From Chryseobacterium sp. FH1 (lineage in GTDB: Bacteria > Bacteroidota > Bacteroidia > Flavobacteriales > Weeksellaceae), in the NCBI RefSeq assembly GCF_000735135.1, contig NZ_JPLZ01000002.1, positions 536,317-600,316 of the forward strand: 64,000 bases of DNA. The letters run 5' to 3'. Below, piece by piece: positions 8,993-16,388 of this stretch; within the stretch, counting starts at the first letter, position 1, and each line of letters begins with the position of its first letter. The position numbers and the translations under genes are program-made. The notes under the pieces are model-generated. The model saw nothing but the letters and a program-made list of their open reading frames with translations, ran no database searches and was not told the origin of the DNA.

Positions 8993-9451
8993 ATGAAAAT
9001 AGAAAAAACTGTTAATATCTTCAACAAAAGAGCACGTTTCGAATACGAAATCCTAGACGAGTATGAGGCAGGTCTGGTTTTGACAGGAACCGAAATAAAA
9101 TCTCTCCGATCTTCCAAAGCATCAATCACAGAAAGCTTTTGCCAGTTTATTGATGACGAACTTTATGTCATTAATATGATGATTGACGAATATAAATTGG
9201 GAACTTTTTACAATCATAAAACAAAAAGGGAACGGAAATTGTTACTGCATAGTTACGAATTGCAAAAACTTAAAAAAAAGTTAAAGGATGTTGGCAATAC
9301 GATAATCCCACTCAAGCTATATATTAATGATAAAGGAAAAGCGAAATTGCTTATATCATTAGCCAGAGGGAAAAAGTTGTTTGATAAAAGAGAGGCTATC
9401 AAGGATAGAGAGAATAAGGTTAACATTCAGCGGTTATTAAAGAAAAGTTAA
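8993..9451 (+). CDS. smpB: SsrA-binding protein SmpB
   Basis: SmpB binds tmRNA and delivers it to stalled ribosomes for trans-translation. The 152-residue product has the diagnostic N-terminal block (RARFEYEILDEYEAGLVLTG, then TEIKSLR), the central GTFYNH segment and the basic C-terminal tail (KGKAKLLISLARGKKLFDKR onward) that occupies the decoding centre. It is divergent from the ABC-F gene. No tmRNA gene was recognised nearby. Confidence 0.97.
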   Translation: MKIEKTVNIFNKRARFEYEILDEYEAGLVLTGTEIKSLRSSKASITESFCQFIDDELYVINMMIDEYKLGTFYNHKTKRERKLLLHSYELQKLKKKLKDVGNTIIPLKLYINDKGKAKLLISLARGKKLFDKREAIKDRENKVNIQRLLKKS

Positions 9452-9457
9452 AAAAAC

Positions 9458-9489
9458 TTTGTTTATAAAGAAAAATTATATTTATTTTG
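9458..9489 (+). promoter_or_regulatory. Promoter of the OmpA-family gene
   Basis: A perfect -33 TTTG (9458-9461) is followed by a 20-nt spacer and TTATTTTG (9482-9489), one base from the TAnnTTTG consensus. The ATG follows 30 nt later. A strong promoter is expected for an abundant porin. Confidence 0.7.
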
Positions 9490-9518
9490 CATTATCAATT
9501 ATTTAATCATTTAATTCT

Positions 9519-11000
9519 ATGAAAAATCTAAAATTAGGAATTACAGCTTTGGCACTTACTGTCGCCTCAACTGTTTTTGCGCAAACTACTACCAACCCTT
9601 GGGTGATAGGTGTAGGTGCTCATGGAGTGAACCACGTTGCTCAGAGAGGAAACTTCAGCAATACATTCGCGTTCAACAATTTTAAAGACAACTTATTCGG
9701 TGTATCTAAGTATTCAATTACACCACCACTTTCTAAATTGACAGTTGCAAGAAGCCTTAGTAAAGGTATCGTTCTTGACTGGCAAACGACTGTTGGAAAC
9801 GTTGACAACAAAAGATTTGCTATGGAGAAGGAATTCTTCTTAATGACAGGTCTTGGTGTTCAATTTAAGGCCGCAGGTCTTTTATGGGACGAGGAGTCAT
9901 GGTTTGATCCATTCTTGAGAGTAGGTGCTAACTACTTGAGACATGACTATACAGGTTTGTCTTTCCCTGCAACTGATACTAAAGGAGCTTTCTACCCTTC
10001 TTACAATAAGGATGGTGACGTTTCTGGAAAAGCTAATCACTTCACAGTAAGTACTGGTGCTGGTATCAATTTCTGGGTAACTAAAAACTTCGGTTTAGGT
10101 GTTCAAGGAGATTATGTTACAACTCCTGTTGATAAATCAAATGTTGCTAATTTCTGGCAAGCTTCTGCATCTTTATTGTTTAGATTCGGAAATACAGATA
10201 GAGATAAAGACGGAATTCCAGACAAAGACGATTTATGTCCGGACGAACCAGGTTTACCAGAATTCCAAGGATGTCCTGATACAGATGGAGATGGTATTCC
10301 AGATAAAGACGATCAATGTCCAGATGTAGCAGGTCCAAAAGAGAACAACGGTTGTCCTTGGCCAGATACTGACGGAGACGGAGTATTAGACAAAGATGAT
10401 GCTTGTCCAGATGTTGCTGGTCCAGCTGAAAACAAAGGTTGTCCTTGGCCAGATACTGACGGAGACGGAGTATTAGACAAAGATGATGCTTGTCCTACAG
10501 TTTTCGGTCTTGCTCAATATCAAGGTTGTCCTAAACCAGCTTCTGCTTATGCTGATGAGGCTACAGGTGCACTTACAAACATCTTGTTTGACTTTAATAA
10601 AGCAACTGTAAGAGCAGAATCTGCAGGTAAAATTGAACAAGCTGCTACTATCCTTAACGGAGCGAAAGATGCTACTTTCTTAGTTACTGGTTACACAGAT
10701 GCTAAAGGTGCTGCTGCATACAACTTGAAACTATCTAGACAAAGAGCTGCTGCTGTAGTTGCTGCGTTGGAGGCTAAAGGTGTTAGCTCAACTCAATTGA
10801 AATCAGTTGGTGTAGGTGCTAGAGATGCTAAAGTTCCTGCAACTGCTTCAGATGCTGAAAGACAAGCTGATAGAAAAGTTGTAGTAGAGGCTGTAAACGG
10901 CGCTGCTTGGGATGCTCTTCAAAAATCAGATCTTCCAGTAGTAGAGAAGAAAACTGTTAAGAAAGCTCCAGCTAAAAAGAGAGCTACTAAAAGAAAATAA
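9519..11000 (+). CDS. OmpA-family outer-membrane protein with thrombospondin type 3 repeats
   Basis: Abundant outer-membrane protein that ties the outer membrane to peptidoglycan. It has a signal peptide (1-21, ending VFAQ) and an N-terminal beta-barrel to about residue 225. Next comes a calcium-binding thrombospondin-3 linker (about 228-335) with repeats such as DTDGDG-x-x-DKDD-x-CP. The C-terminal OmpA peptidoglycan-binding domain (about 345-455) includes NILFDFNKATVR and LSRQRAAAVV. A short Lys/Ala-rich tail ends the 493-residue protein. Two linker units come from a 59-bp perfect DNA duplication. Codon use looks highly biased, as expected of a highly expressed gene. Confidence 0.93.
   Translation: MKNLKLGITALALTVASTVFAQTTTNPWVIGVGAHGVNHVAQRGNFSNTFAFNNFKDNLFGVSKYSITPPLSKLTVARSLSKGIVLDWQTTVGNVDNKRFAMEKEFFLMTGLGVQFKAAGLLWDEESWFDPFLRVGANYLRHDYTGLSFPATDTKGAFYPSYNKDGDVSGKANHFTVSTGAGINFWVTKNFGLGVQGDYVTTPVDKSNVANFWQASASLLFRFGNTDRDKDGIPDKDDLCPDEPGLPEFQGCPDTDGDGIPDKDDQCPDVAGPKENNGCPWPDTDGDGVLDKDDACPDVAGPAENKGCPWPDTDGDGVLDKDDACPTVFGLAQYQGCPKPASAYADEATGALTNILFDFNKATVRAESAGKIEQAATILNGAKDATFLVTGYTDAKGAAAYNLKLSRQRAAAVVAALEAKGVSSTQLKSVGVGARDAKVPATASDAERQADRKVVVEAVNGAAWDALQKSDLPVVEKKTVKKAPAKKRATKRK
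10350..10495 (+). repeat. 59-bp perfect direct repeat within the TSP3 linker
   Basis: Bases 10350-10408 and 10437-10495 are identical, with an 87-bp period (29 codons, in frame). They encode two consecutive thrombospondin-3 units that each begin CPWPDTDGDG. Identity at the DNA level suggests a recent duplication or ongoing homogenisation. Confidence 0.9.
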
Positions 11001-11021
11001 TTAATAATTATTTCTAAATAT

Positions 11022-11056
11022 AAATACCTCCAATTTTATTGGAGGTATTTTTTTTG
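11022..11056 (+). terminator. Intrinsic terminator of the OmpA-family gene
   Basis: A 13-bp perfect stem (AAATACCTCCAAT / ATTGGAGGTATTT) with a TTT loop runs into a T tract. It lies 22 bases after the stop codon. Confidence 0.9.
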
Positions 11057-11070
11057 TTTCTATATTTCAG

Positions 11071-11078
11071 TACTTTTG
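11071..11078 (+). promoter_or_regulatory. -7 element upstream of yebC
   Basis: TACTTTTG fits TAnnTTTG exactly and lies 21 nt before the ATG at 11100. The -33 region is poor (ATTT), in the terminator T-run. This box overlaps a TTG at 11076, which argues that the in-frame upstream TTG is not the start. Confidence 0.5.
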
Positions 11079-11099
11079 TATTATAAAATAAAACTTGTA

Positions 11100-11840
11100 A
11101 TGGGAAGAGCATTCGAATATAGAAAAGCCTCAAAAATGGCCAGATGGGACAAAATGGCCAAAACGTTTTCCAAGATAGGAAAAGATATAGCCTTGGCAGT
11201 TAAAGCCGGCGGAACAGATCCCGAAGCCAATCCAGCGCTTAGAAGATGCATTCAAAATGCCAAAGGTGCTAATATGCCAAAGGACAATGTAGAAAGAGCA
11301 ATCAAAAAGGCAAGTGGCGCAGATGCGGAGAATTATGAAGAAGTAACTTATGAAGGCTACGGACAAGGCGGTGTTGCGTTTTTTGTAGAATGTACTACGA
11401 ACAACACAACAAGAACGGTTGCCAACGTAAGAGCGATTTTCAACAAGTTTGACGGCAATCTTGGGAAGAATGGGGAACTAGCTTTCATCTTCGATAGAAA
11501 AGGAATTTTCACTATCGAGAAGGCGCAGATCAAAACCGAATGGGATGATTTTGAAATGGAAATGATAGACGGCGGGGCAGAAGAAATTGACCAAGATGAA
11601 ACAGAAGTTCTAATCACAACTGCCTTTGAAGATTTTGGCGCGATGTCTCACAAACTAGACGACTTAAAAATCGAAGTTAAAAGTGCAGAACTACAAAGAA
11701 TCCCAAATAGTTCTAAAGAGATGACAGAAGACCAGTTCAAAGCCAATATGAAGATGCTGGAACGCTTCGAAGAAGACGATGACGTTCAGAACGTTTTCCA
11801 CAATATGGAATTCACGGAAGCGCAATTAGAAACGCTTTAA
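11100..11840 (+). CDS. YebC/PmpR-family protein
   Basis: YebC proteins were long called transcriptional regulators; recent work links family members to translation at proline-rich stretches. The 246-residue product has the family N-terminus (MGRAFEYRKASKMARWDKMA) and the block NPALRRCIQNAKGANMPKDN. It also has EGYGQGGVAFFVEC and the FIFDRKG segment. The ATG at 11100 is chosen over an upstream in-frame TTG (11076) because family proteins begin MGR-x-F-E and the TTG lies in the promoter. A terminator follows. Confidence 0.93.
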   Translation: MGRAFEYRKASKMARWDKMAKTFSKIGKDIALAVKAGGTDPEANPALRRCIQNAKGANMPKDNVERAIKKASGADAENYEEVTYEGYGQGGVAFFVECTTNNTTRTVANVRAIFNKFDGNLGKNGELAFIFDRKGIFTIEKAQIKTEWDDFEMEMIDGGAEEIDQDETEVLITTAFEDFGAMSHKLDDLKIEVKSAELQRIPNSSKEMTEDQFKANMKMLERFEEDDDVQNVFHNMEFTEAQLETL

Positions 11841-11857
11841 TACAATAATCACAAAAT

Positions 11858-11891
11858 AAAAAATCCTGAAGCATAAGTCTCAGGATTTTTT
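11858..11891. terminator. Bidirectional terminator between yebC and rpmA
   Basis: A 12-bp stem (AAAAAATCCTGA / TCAGGATTTTTT) around a 10-nt loop has an A-run on the left and a T-run on the right. It therefore works for both convergent genes. Confidence 0.85.
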
Positions 11892-11913
11892 ATTTTTATA
11901 AAACGCTTTTTAA

Positions 11914-12171
11914 TTATGCGTTTGGTTCAATAGATACAAATGATCTGTTGTTAGCTTTCTTTCTGAAAACAACTTTACCGTCAACAAGAGCGTGCAAAGT
12001 GTGATCTTTACCCATCCCAACATTTTCACCTGGGTGATGCTGAGTACCTCTTTGTCTGATGATGATGTTACCAGCAATAGCGTCTTGTCCTCCAAAAATC
12101 TTCACGCCCAATCTTTTGGAATGAGATTCTCTACCGTTTTTGGAACTACCAACTCCTTTCTTATGTGCCAT
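11914..12171 (-). CDS. rpmA: 50S ribosomal protein L27
   Basis: Large-subunit ribosomal protein near the peptidyl-transferase centre. The 85-residue product starts [16 protein letters not shown], with no extra N-terminal leader of the Firmicutes type. It contains the conserved block [22 protein letters not shown] followed by FHPG-like [19 protein letters not shown]. It follows rplU with a 25-base gap, the normal L21-L27 order. Confidence 0.98.
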   Translation of the reverse strand: MAHKKGVGSSKNGRESHSKRLGVKIFGGQDAIAGNIIIRQRGTQHHPGENVGMGKDHTLHALVDGKVVFRKKANNRSFVSIEPNA

Positions 12172-12196
12172 TTTATTTAAACTTTGTGGTTAAAAA

Positions 12197-12592
12197 TTAT
12201 TCAGCAGATTCGCTGGTTTCTGTTACTTCAGCTTTAGCCGCTTTCTTAGGTGCCGCTTTTTTAGCTTCTTTTTTCTCAGAATCAAAACCAGTGATACCAG
12301 TTACGATGATTTGAGTAAGAGATTGTCTGTGACCGTTTTTCTTAGCATAACCTTTTCTTCTCTTCTTTTTGAAGATGATTACTTTGTCAGCCTGAACGTG
12401 GTCAAGAATTTCTACATCTACGGTAATACCGCTTACAGCCGGGGCACCAATTGTGATTGCACCGTTTACAGTAAGAAGAACTTTGTCAAAAGAAACTTTC
12501 GTTCCTTTGTCTCCTTTCAAACGGTTCACAAACAACTTTTGGTTTTGCTCAACTTTGTATTGAAGCCCTGCTATTTCTACAATTGCAAACAT
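12197..12592 (-). CDS. rplU: 50S ribosomal protein L21 with acidic/basic C-terminal tail
   Basis: Large-subunit ribosomal protein that binds 23S rRNA. Residues 1-102 form the L21 core (start MFAIVEIAGLQYKVEQNQKL; the block KVIIFKKKRRKGYAKKNGHRQ is diagnostic). The chain continues beyond the usual ~103 residues into a low-complexity tail (about 105-131) rich in Lys, Ala and Glu (EKKEAKKAAPKKAAKAE), a type of extension seen in flavobacteria. It is the first gene of a rplU-rpmA operon with a consensus promoter. Confidence 0.97.
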   Translation of the reverse strand: MFAIVEIAGLQYKVEQNQKLFVNRLKGDKGTKVSFDKVLLTVNGAITIGAPAVSGITVDVEILDHVQADKVIIFKKKRRKGYAKKNGHRQSLTQIIVTGITGFDSEKKEAKKAAPKKAAKAEVTETSESAE

Positions 12593-12621
12593 TGTTTATA
12601 AATTTTATATTATTCGAGGTG

Positions 12622-12653
12622 CAAAAGTACACTTTTTCTTTCTAAAACACAAA
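12622..12653 (-). promoter_or_regulatory. Consensus primary-sigma promoter of rplU-rpmA
   Basis: On the minus strand a perfect -33 TTTG (12650-12653), a 20-nt spacer and a perfect -7 TACTTTTG (12622-12629) stand 30 nt before the rplU ATG. It is the best match to TTTG-N20-TAnnTTTG in the window. Confidence 0.8.
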
Positions 12654-12679
12654 CCCTTATCACAAACTTTTCAATAATA

Positions 12680-12818
12680 ATTATTTGGGCAGCTTTATCC
12701 GCCGTAGTTTATCCTGAGCCTGTCGAAGGGTTCGCAATCTTTTTTGCTCACGATTTCCCTTTAAATAGAACTCGAAGATTACTCAAAAAAGGATTTCCGC
12801 TCAAACCTAACGAAGTGG
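12680..12818 (-). repeat. Dispersed repeat element, copy B (inverted relative to copy A)
   Basis: Its reverse complement matches 7174-7291 in order: TTGAGCGGAAATCCTTTTTT, GCAAAAAAGATT, CCCTTCGACAGGCTCAGGAT, AAACTAC, GGATAAAG and CCCAAATAAT. The arms ATCCTTTTTT and AAAAAAGAT can pair. It lies in the 545-base gap between rplU and the GH3-family gene. Confidence 0.75.
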
Positions 12819-13112
12819 TTCATCGATTCAAATAAAAAAAAATAGAAAAGATGAGATAAGTCGGGCTGCAGATTCTACAATAGTTCACCATTCAAAATAA
12901 AATTGATGTTTGTCTTTCAGTTAGAATTTCATCTTAATCTGCATAATTTAGCAAATCTGCGAGAATCCTCAAATTACTAATCTCTTTTAAACGAAGCGCC
13001 TTTGTGACCTAACAGCAGTTAGTATTTAAAAAAAATCTTAGTGCGTTTTGTGTTCAAACCTACAATCTCAAAAAATCTAACTTCTAACATCTATTATATT
13101 AAAGAATACTTA
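12819..13112. other. Gene-free AT-rich gap, no clear feature
   Basis: No convincing ORF, tRNA or hairpin was found. Short phrases such as ATTTAGCAAATCTGCGAGAA and CTTAGTGCGTTTTGTG resemble the degenerate filler repeats often seen between flavobacterial genes. That resemblance is from memory and untested here. Confidence 0.4.
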
Positions 13113-13120
13113 TAAATTTG
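13113..13120 (+). promoter_or_regulatory. -7 element of the GH3-family gene
   Basis: TAAATTTG is an exact TAnnTTTG match 17 nt before the first ATG (13138). The -33 region is not consensus. Confidence 0.5.
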
Positions 13121-13137
13121 ACAACCGAAAATTCTTA

Positions 13138-14646
13138 ATGATGTTGGATTTTATCAAGAAAAATATCGCGCTCATCTGGGCCAAAAAACATATCGCCAAA
13201 ACAAAAGATTTCAAAACCAATGCGGTTAAGAATCAGGAAGATCTCTTGCTATCACTCGTCAAAACTGCAGAGAAAACCTTGTTCGGAAGAGAACATCAAT
13301 TCGAAATGATAAAGACTATTGAGGATTTCCGAAGTAACGTTCCGATAGCAGATTACGAAGATTTGAAACCATACATAGAGAAAATCAAAAAAGGACAATC
13401 CAAAATCCTTTGGCCAGATTTGCCAGAATATTTTGCGAAAACCTCAGGGACAACTTCCGGCGCCAAATACATTCCGATTTCCAAAGAAGCAATGCCTTAC
13501 CAAATTGGCGGTGCTCAAAGTGCACTTTTCCATTACATTGCCAAAAAAAACAATGCAGATTTCGTTGGTGGAAAAATGATTTTCCTGCAAGGTTCACCCG
13601 AATTGCAAGAAATCAACGGCATCAAAAACGGGAGATTATCTGGAATCGTGGCACATCACATTCCAAATTATCTTCAGAAAAACAGATTGCCAAGCTGGGA
13701 AACCAATTGCATCGAAGATTGGGAAACCAAAATCGATAAAATCGTAGAGGAAACCGAGAAGGAAAATATGACCTTGATTTCCGGAATTCCGCCTTGGTTG
13801 ATAATGTATTTTGAGAAACTGATTGACCGCCACGGAAAGAAAATCACAGAGATTTTTCCAAATCTTCAATTAATCATAACTGGTGGCGTGAATTACGAAC
13901 CTTACCGCGACAAGATGAATGAATTGCTGGGAAAACCCGTCGATATTGTCCAGACTTTTCCAGCTTCGGAAGGTTTCTTCGCTTTTCAGGATGATTATAC
14001 GAAAGAAGGCTTGTTGCTGTTGACCAACCACGGGATTTTCTATGAGTTTGTTCCTTTGGAGCACTGCGACTCCGCTCAGTGTGACAGTCATAGATTGACA
14101 CTTGGTCAAATTGAACTCAATAAAGATTACGCCTTGATTTTGACGACCAATTCTGGGCTTTGGGCATATTCCATTGGTGATGTGGTGAGATTTATTGATA
14201 AAAATCCTTACCGAATTATGGTTTCTGGTAGAACCAAACATTTCACTTCCGCTTTTGGCGAACACGTGATTGCATTTGAAGTGGAGGAAGCGTTGAAAGC
14301 AACTGTTGAGAAATTTCCAGCACAAATTACAGAATTCCATCTTGCACCACAAGTGAATCCAGCGGAAGGTTTGCCTTACCACGAATGGTTTGTCGAGTTT
14401 GAAAAAAAGCCGGAAAATTTTGAAGCGTTCAAATCTGAATTGGATTTGCAACTCAGAAAACGAAATACGTATTATGATGATTTGATTTCGGGAAATATTC
14501 TGCAACCATTGGTCATCACAAAATTAAAGAAAAATGCCTTCCAGGATTATGCAAAATCCGAAGGGAAATTGGGCGGACAAAACAAGATTCCTAGATTGGC
14601 GAATGATAGGAAAATTGGCGATTTTTTGTCTGGGTTTAGATTGTAA
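13138..14646 (+). CDS. GH3 auxin-responsive-promoter family protein (putative acyl-acid amido synthetase)
   Basis: Member of the GH3 branch of adenylate-forming enzymes. Plant members conjugate amino acids to jasmonate or auxin; the bacterial substrate is unknown. The ATP-binding motif is FAKTSGTTSGAKYIPIS (about 99-115). A second nucleotide motif is near VDIVQTFPASEGFFAFQ, and GLWAYSIGDVVRF (about 340-352) precedes the C-terminal lid domain. At 502 residues the length is normal for bacterial GH3 proteins. Residues 309-319 (HCDSAQCDSHR) are encoded by a copy of a short dispersed repeat that keeps the frame. Two Met codons are tandem at the start. Confidence 0.88.
   Translation: MMLDFIKKNIALIWAKKHIAKTKDFKTNAVKNQEDLLLSLVKTAEKTLFGREHQFEMIKTIEDFRSNVPIADYEDLKPYIEKIKKGQSKILWPDLPEYFAKTSGTTSGAKYIPISKEAMPYQIGGAQSALFHYIAKKNNADFVGGKMIFLQGSPELQEINGIKNGRLSGIVAHHIPNYLQKNRLPSWETNCIEDWETKIDKIVEETEKENMTLISGIPPWLIMYFEKLIDRHGKKITEIFPNLQLIITGGVNYEPYRDKMNELLGKPVDIVQTFPASEGFFAFQDDYTKEGLLLLTNHGIFYEFVPLEHCDSAQCDSHRLTLGQIELNKDYALILTTNSGLWAYSIGDVVRFIDKNPYRIMVSGRTKHFTSAFGEHVIAFEVEEALKATVEKFPAQITEFHLAPQVNPAEGLPYHEWFVEFEKKPENFEAFKSELDLQLRKRNTYYDDLISGNILQPLVITKLKKNAFQDYAKSEGKLGGQNKIPRLANDRKIGDFLSGFRL
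14061..14086 (+). repeat. Dispersed short repeat inside the GH3-family coding sequence
   Basis: These 26 bases match 14788-14813 with one mismatch (core CGACTCCGCTCAGTGTGACA). They are read in frame as part of residues 309-316 of the enzyme. Confidence 0.85.
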
Positions 14647-14692
14647 AATTGATTAAATAACACTAAATTAAGCTTTAATGGTATTTGTGTAA

Positions 14693-14758
14693 AGCTCCGT
14701 AGGAGCTAAATGTTTGTTGCGATTCAAGATTTTTTAAAGCGGAGCTTCGTAGGAGCGA
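14693..14758. repeat. Pair of GCTCCGTAGGAGC-type palindromes
   Basis: AGCTCCGTAGGAGCT (14693-14707) and the variant GCTTCGTAGGAGC (14744-14756) are near-palindromes 37 bases apart. They begin a repeat-dense gap after the GH3-family gene. Neither has a T-run. Confidence 0.7.
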
Positions 14759-14787
14759 AACCTTGCGGAATTTATAAAAAATGAATG

Positions 14788-14860
14788 GCACTTCGACTCC
14801 GCTCAGTGTGACAACTCTAATGCGAGCATAATTGCAATTTCGGTCTCGGCGGAGTCGAAA
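14788..14860. repeat. Short dispersed repeat, two inverted copies
   Basis: CTTCGACTCCGCTCAGTGTG (14791-14810) stands in plus orientation. GGCGGAGTCGAAAG (14847-14860) is a partial copy in the opposite orientation. The first is nearly identical to 14061-14086. Confidence 0.75.
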
Positions 14861-14927
14861 GTTTTTTCAAGGATTCGACAATTTTAGAATATTTCTAGTA
14901 TTATGGAAACGTCGATTGGCAGGCAAA

Positions 14928-15040
14928 TCCCATAGCCCCGATGGGAACGGCATCCTTTTTTTGCTTTTGAGAAAATTTTCTTTTGATGACAAATCGTCTA
15001 AGCAAAAAAAGATATAGTGGACAGCGGGAAACAGCTCCAA
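14928..15040 (+). repeat. Dispersed hairpin element, full copy
   Basis: It starts TCCCATAGCCCCGATGGGAA. A long potential stem follows in which ATCCTTTTTTTGCTT (14952-14966) faces AAGCAAAAAAAGATA (from 15000), and it ends GCGGGAAACAGCTCC. The order matches the inverted copy at 47954-48066, and the stem blocks resemble 7174-7291. Confidence 0.7.
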
Positions 15041-15082
15041 AAATAATTGACCGAAATTAAACGCCAGTTAACGGCTATCTCT

Positions 15083-15090
15083 TACATTTG
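15083..15090 (+). promoter_or_regulatory. -7 element abutting the MFS start codon
   Basis: TACATTTG fits TAnnTTTG exactly, and only four bases separate it from the ATG at 15095. If used, the transcript would be leaderless. The -33 region is not consensus. Confidence 0.45.
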
Positions 15091-15094
15091 CAGG

Positions 15095-16330
15095 ATGATT
15101 TCGATAACACCACTCCGAGTTTTAAAAAATATTGAATTTCGCCATCTTCTCACAGGTCGATTTTTCCTGATTATTGCATTCCGGATGCTGGCAACTCTGC
15201 TTGGCTGGTGGGTTTATCAATTGACGAAAGACCCGTTTTCCATTGGTTTGATTGGACTTTCTGAGGTGATTCCTGCTGTTTCTTGCGCACTTTATGCTGG
15301 TCACGTCATCGATATGAATGAGAAGAAGCGACTGCTTTTGATTTGCAATTATGCGTATGTGGTTTTGATTAGTTTGCTTTTGATTCCGGCGTTTTTTGGA
15401 CATCAGATGCATTTTGACGGTCACGAAATTACCTATTTTATTTACGCCGTGATTTTCTTTACGGGGATTTGTCGTTCGTTTTTGGGACCGCTGGTTCCAA
15501 GTATGATTCCGAGAATTGTGAAGCAGGAAAATCTGCCTTACGCGGTGACGCTAAATCAAGCGACGTTTTTGATTGCATCGGTCTCTGGTCACGCTCTGGG
15601 AGGATTTTTGATCGCGTTGATTACTATAAAATGGACTTTGGTGGTGATTGTGAGTTGTATGGTTTTGTCGTCTTTGTTTTTCTGGACGATTAACAAACAA
15701 TTTTCTGAGAACACGAAAAAAGACGTGAAGGTTTTCGAAAGTATGAAGGAAGGTTTGGCTTACATTTATAAAACGAAGGAAATCTTGGGCGCCCAAATGT
15801 TGGATATGTTTGCCGTGCTTTTTGGTGGCGCGGTGGCGATGATTCCGGTTTTTGCGAGTGATATTCTGAAGGTTGGTTCGGAAGGTTTTGGACTTCTGAA
15901 CGCGGCGTCGGATATTGGCTCGATGATTATTATCATTACGCTTTCTTTGGTTCCGCTTCGTAAAAATCAAGGTAAAATATTGCTTTTTGTGGCGACTGGT
16001 TTTGGACTTTGTATCATTGGATTTGGATTGTCGAAAATGTATTGGTTGTCGTTTTCATTCTTGGTTCTGAGCGGAATGTTGGACGGCATCAGCGTTGTGA
16101 TTCGTGGAACGATTGTCCAGTTGAAAACGCCTGAGGAAATCCGTGGACGTGTTTTGAGCGTGAATTCGATTTTCATAATGTCGAGTAATGAGCTTGGGCA
16201 ATTTGAAAGTGGCTTGACGGCGAAACTGATGGGCGTTGTGCGTTCTGTGGTTTTTGGCGGAACGATGACGGTTTTGACGGCTTTGTTTATTGGTGCGACT
16301 TCTAAGAAGTTGAGGAAGATGCAGTATTAG
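15095..16330 (+). CDS. MFS transporter (EntS/MFS_3-like exporter)
   Basis: Major-facilitator membrane transporter, probably a drug or metabolite exporter in the inner membrane. It has about twelve predicted helices in 411 residues. The N-terminal pattern (FRHLLTGRFF, then ALYAGHVIDMNEKKRLLL with a basic inter-helix loop) and the C-terminal RGTIVQLKTPEEIRGRVLSV resemble the EntS/MFS_3 group. An in-frame TTG at 15047 would add 16 non-hydrophobic residues; the ATG at 15095 fits homologous N-termini better. The substrate is unknown. Downstream ydcF-like gene is 58 bases away. Confidence 0.85.
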   Translation: MISITPLRVLKNIEFRHLLTGRFFLIIAFRMLATLLGWWVYQLTKDPFSIGLIGLSEVIPAVSCALYAGHVIDMNEKKRLLLICNYAYVVLISLLLIPAFFGHQMHFDGHEITYFIYAVIFFTGICRSFLGPLVPSMIPRIVKQENLPYAVTLNQATFLIASVSGHALGGFLIALITIKWTLVVIVSCMVLSSLFFWTINKQFSENTKKDVKVFESMKEGLAYIYKTKEILGAQMLDMFAVLFGGAVAMIPVFASDILKVGSEGFGLLNAASDIGSMIIIITLSLVPLRKNQGKILLFVATGFGLCIIGFGLSKMYWLSFSFLVLSGMLDGISVVIRGTIVQLKTPEEIRGRVLSVNSIFIMSSNELGQFESGLTAKLMGVVRSVVFGGTMTVLTALFIGATSKKLRKMQY

Positions 16331-16388
16331 ATTGCTTTTGGCAAATGGCTGATTGCTTTTGGCTTAAATGCTTTAAATTGGATTTGTA

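Noticed and set aside
11076-11099. TTG start adding eight residues to YebC
   Set aside because: It lies in the -7 promoter box, and YebC proteins start MGR-x-F-E at the ATG at 11100.
12593-13137. Possible tRNA or small RNA gene in the 545-bp gap
   Set aside because: No cloverleaf or CCA-like end was found; the gap holds a promoter, a dispersed repeat and AT-rich filler.
14832-15017. 61-codon ORF in the gap before the MFS gene
   Set aside because: It is built from dispersed repeats and a hairpin element, with no conserved protein features.
14640-15094. CRISPR array
   Set aside because: Repeats are few, of different types, unevenly spaced and in both orientations; no cas genes in the window.
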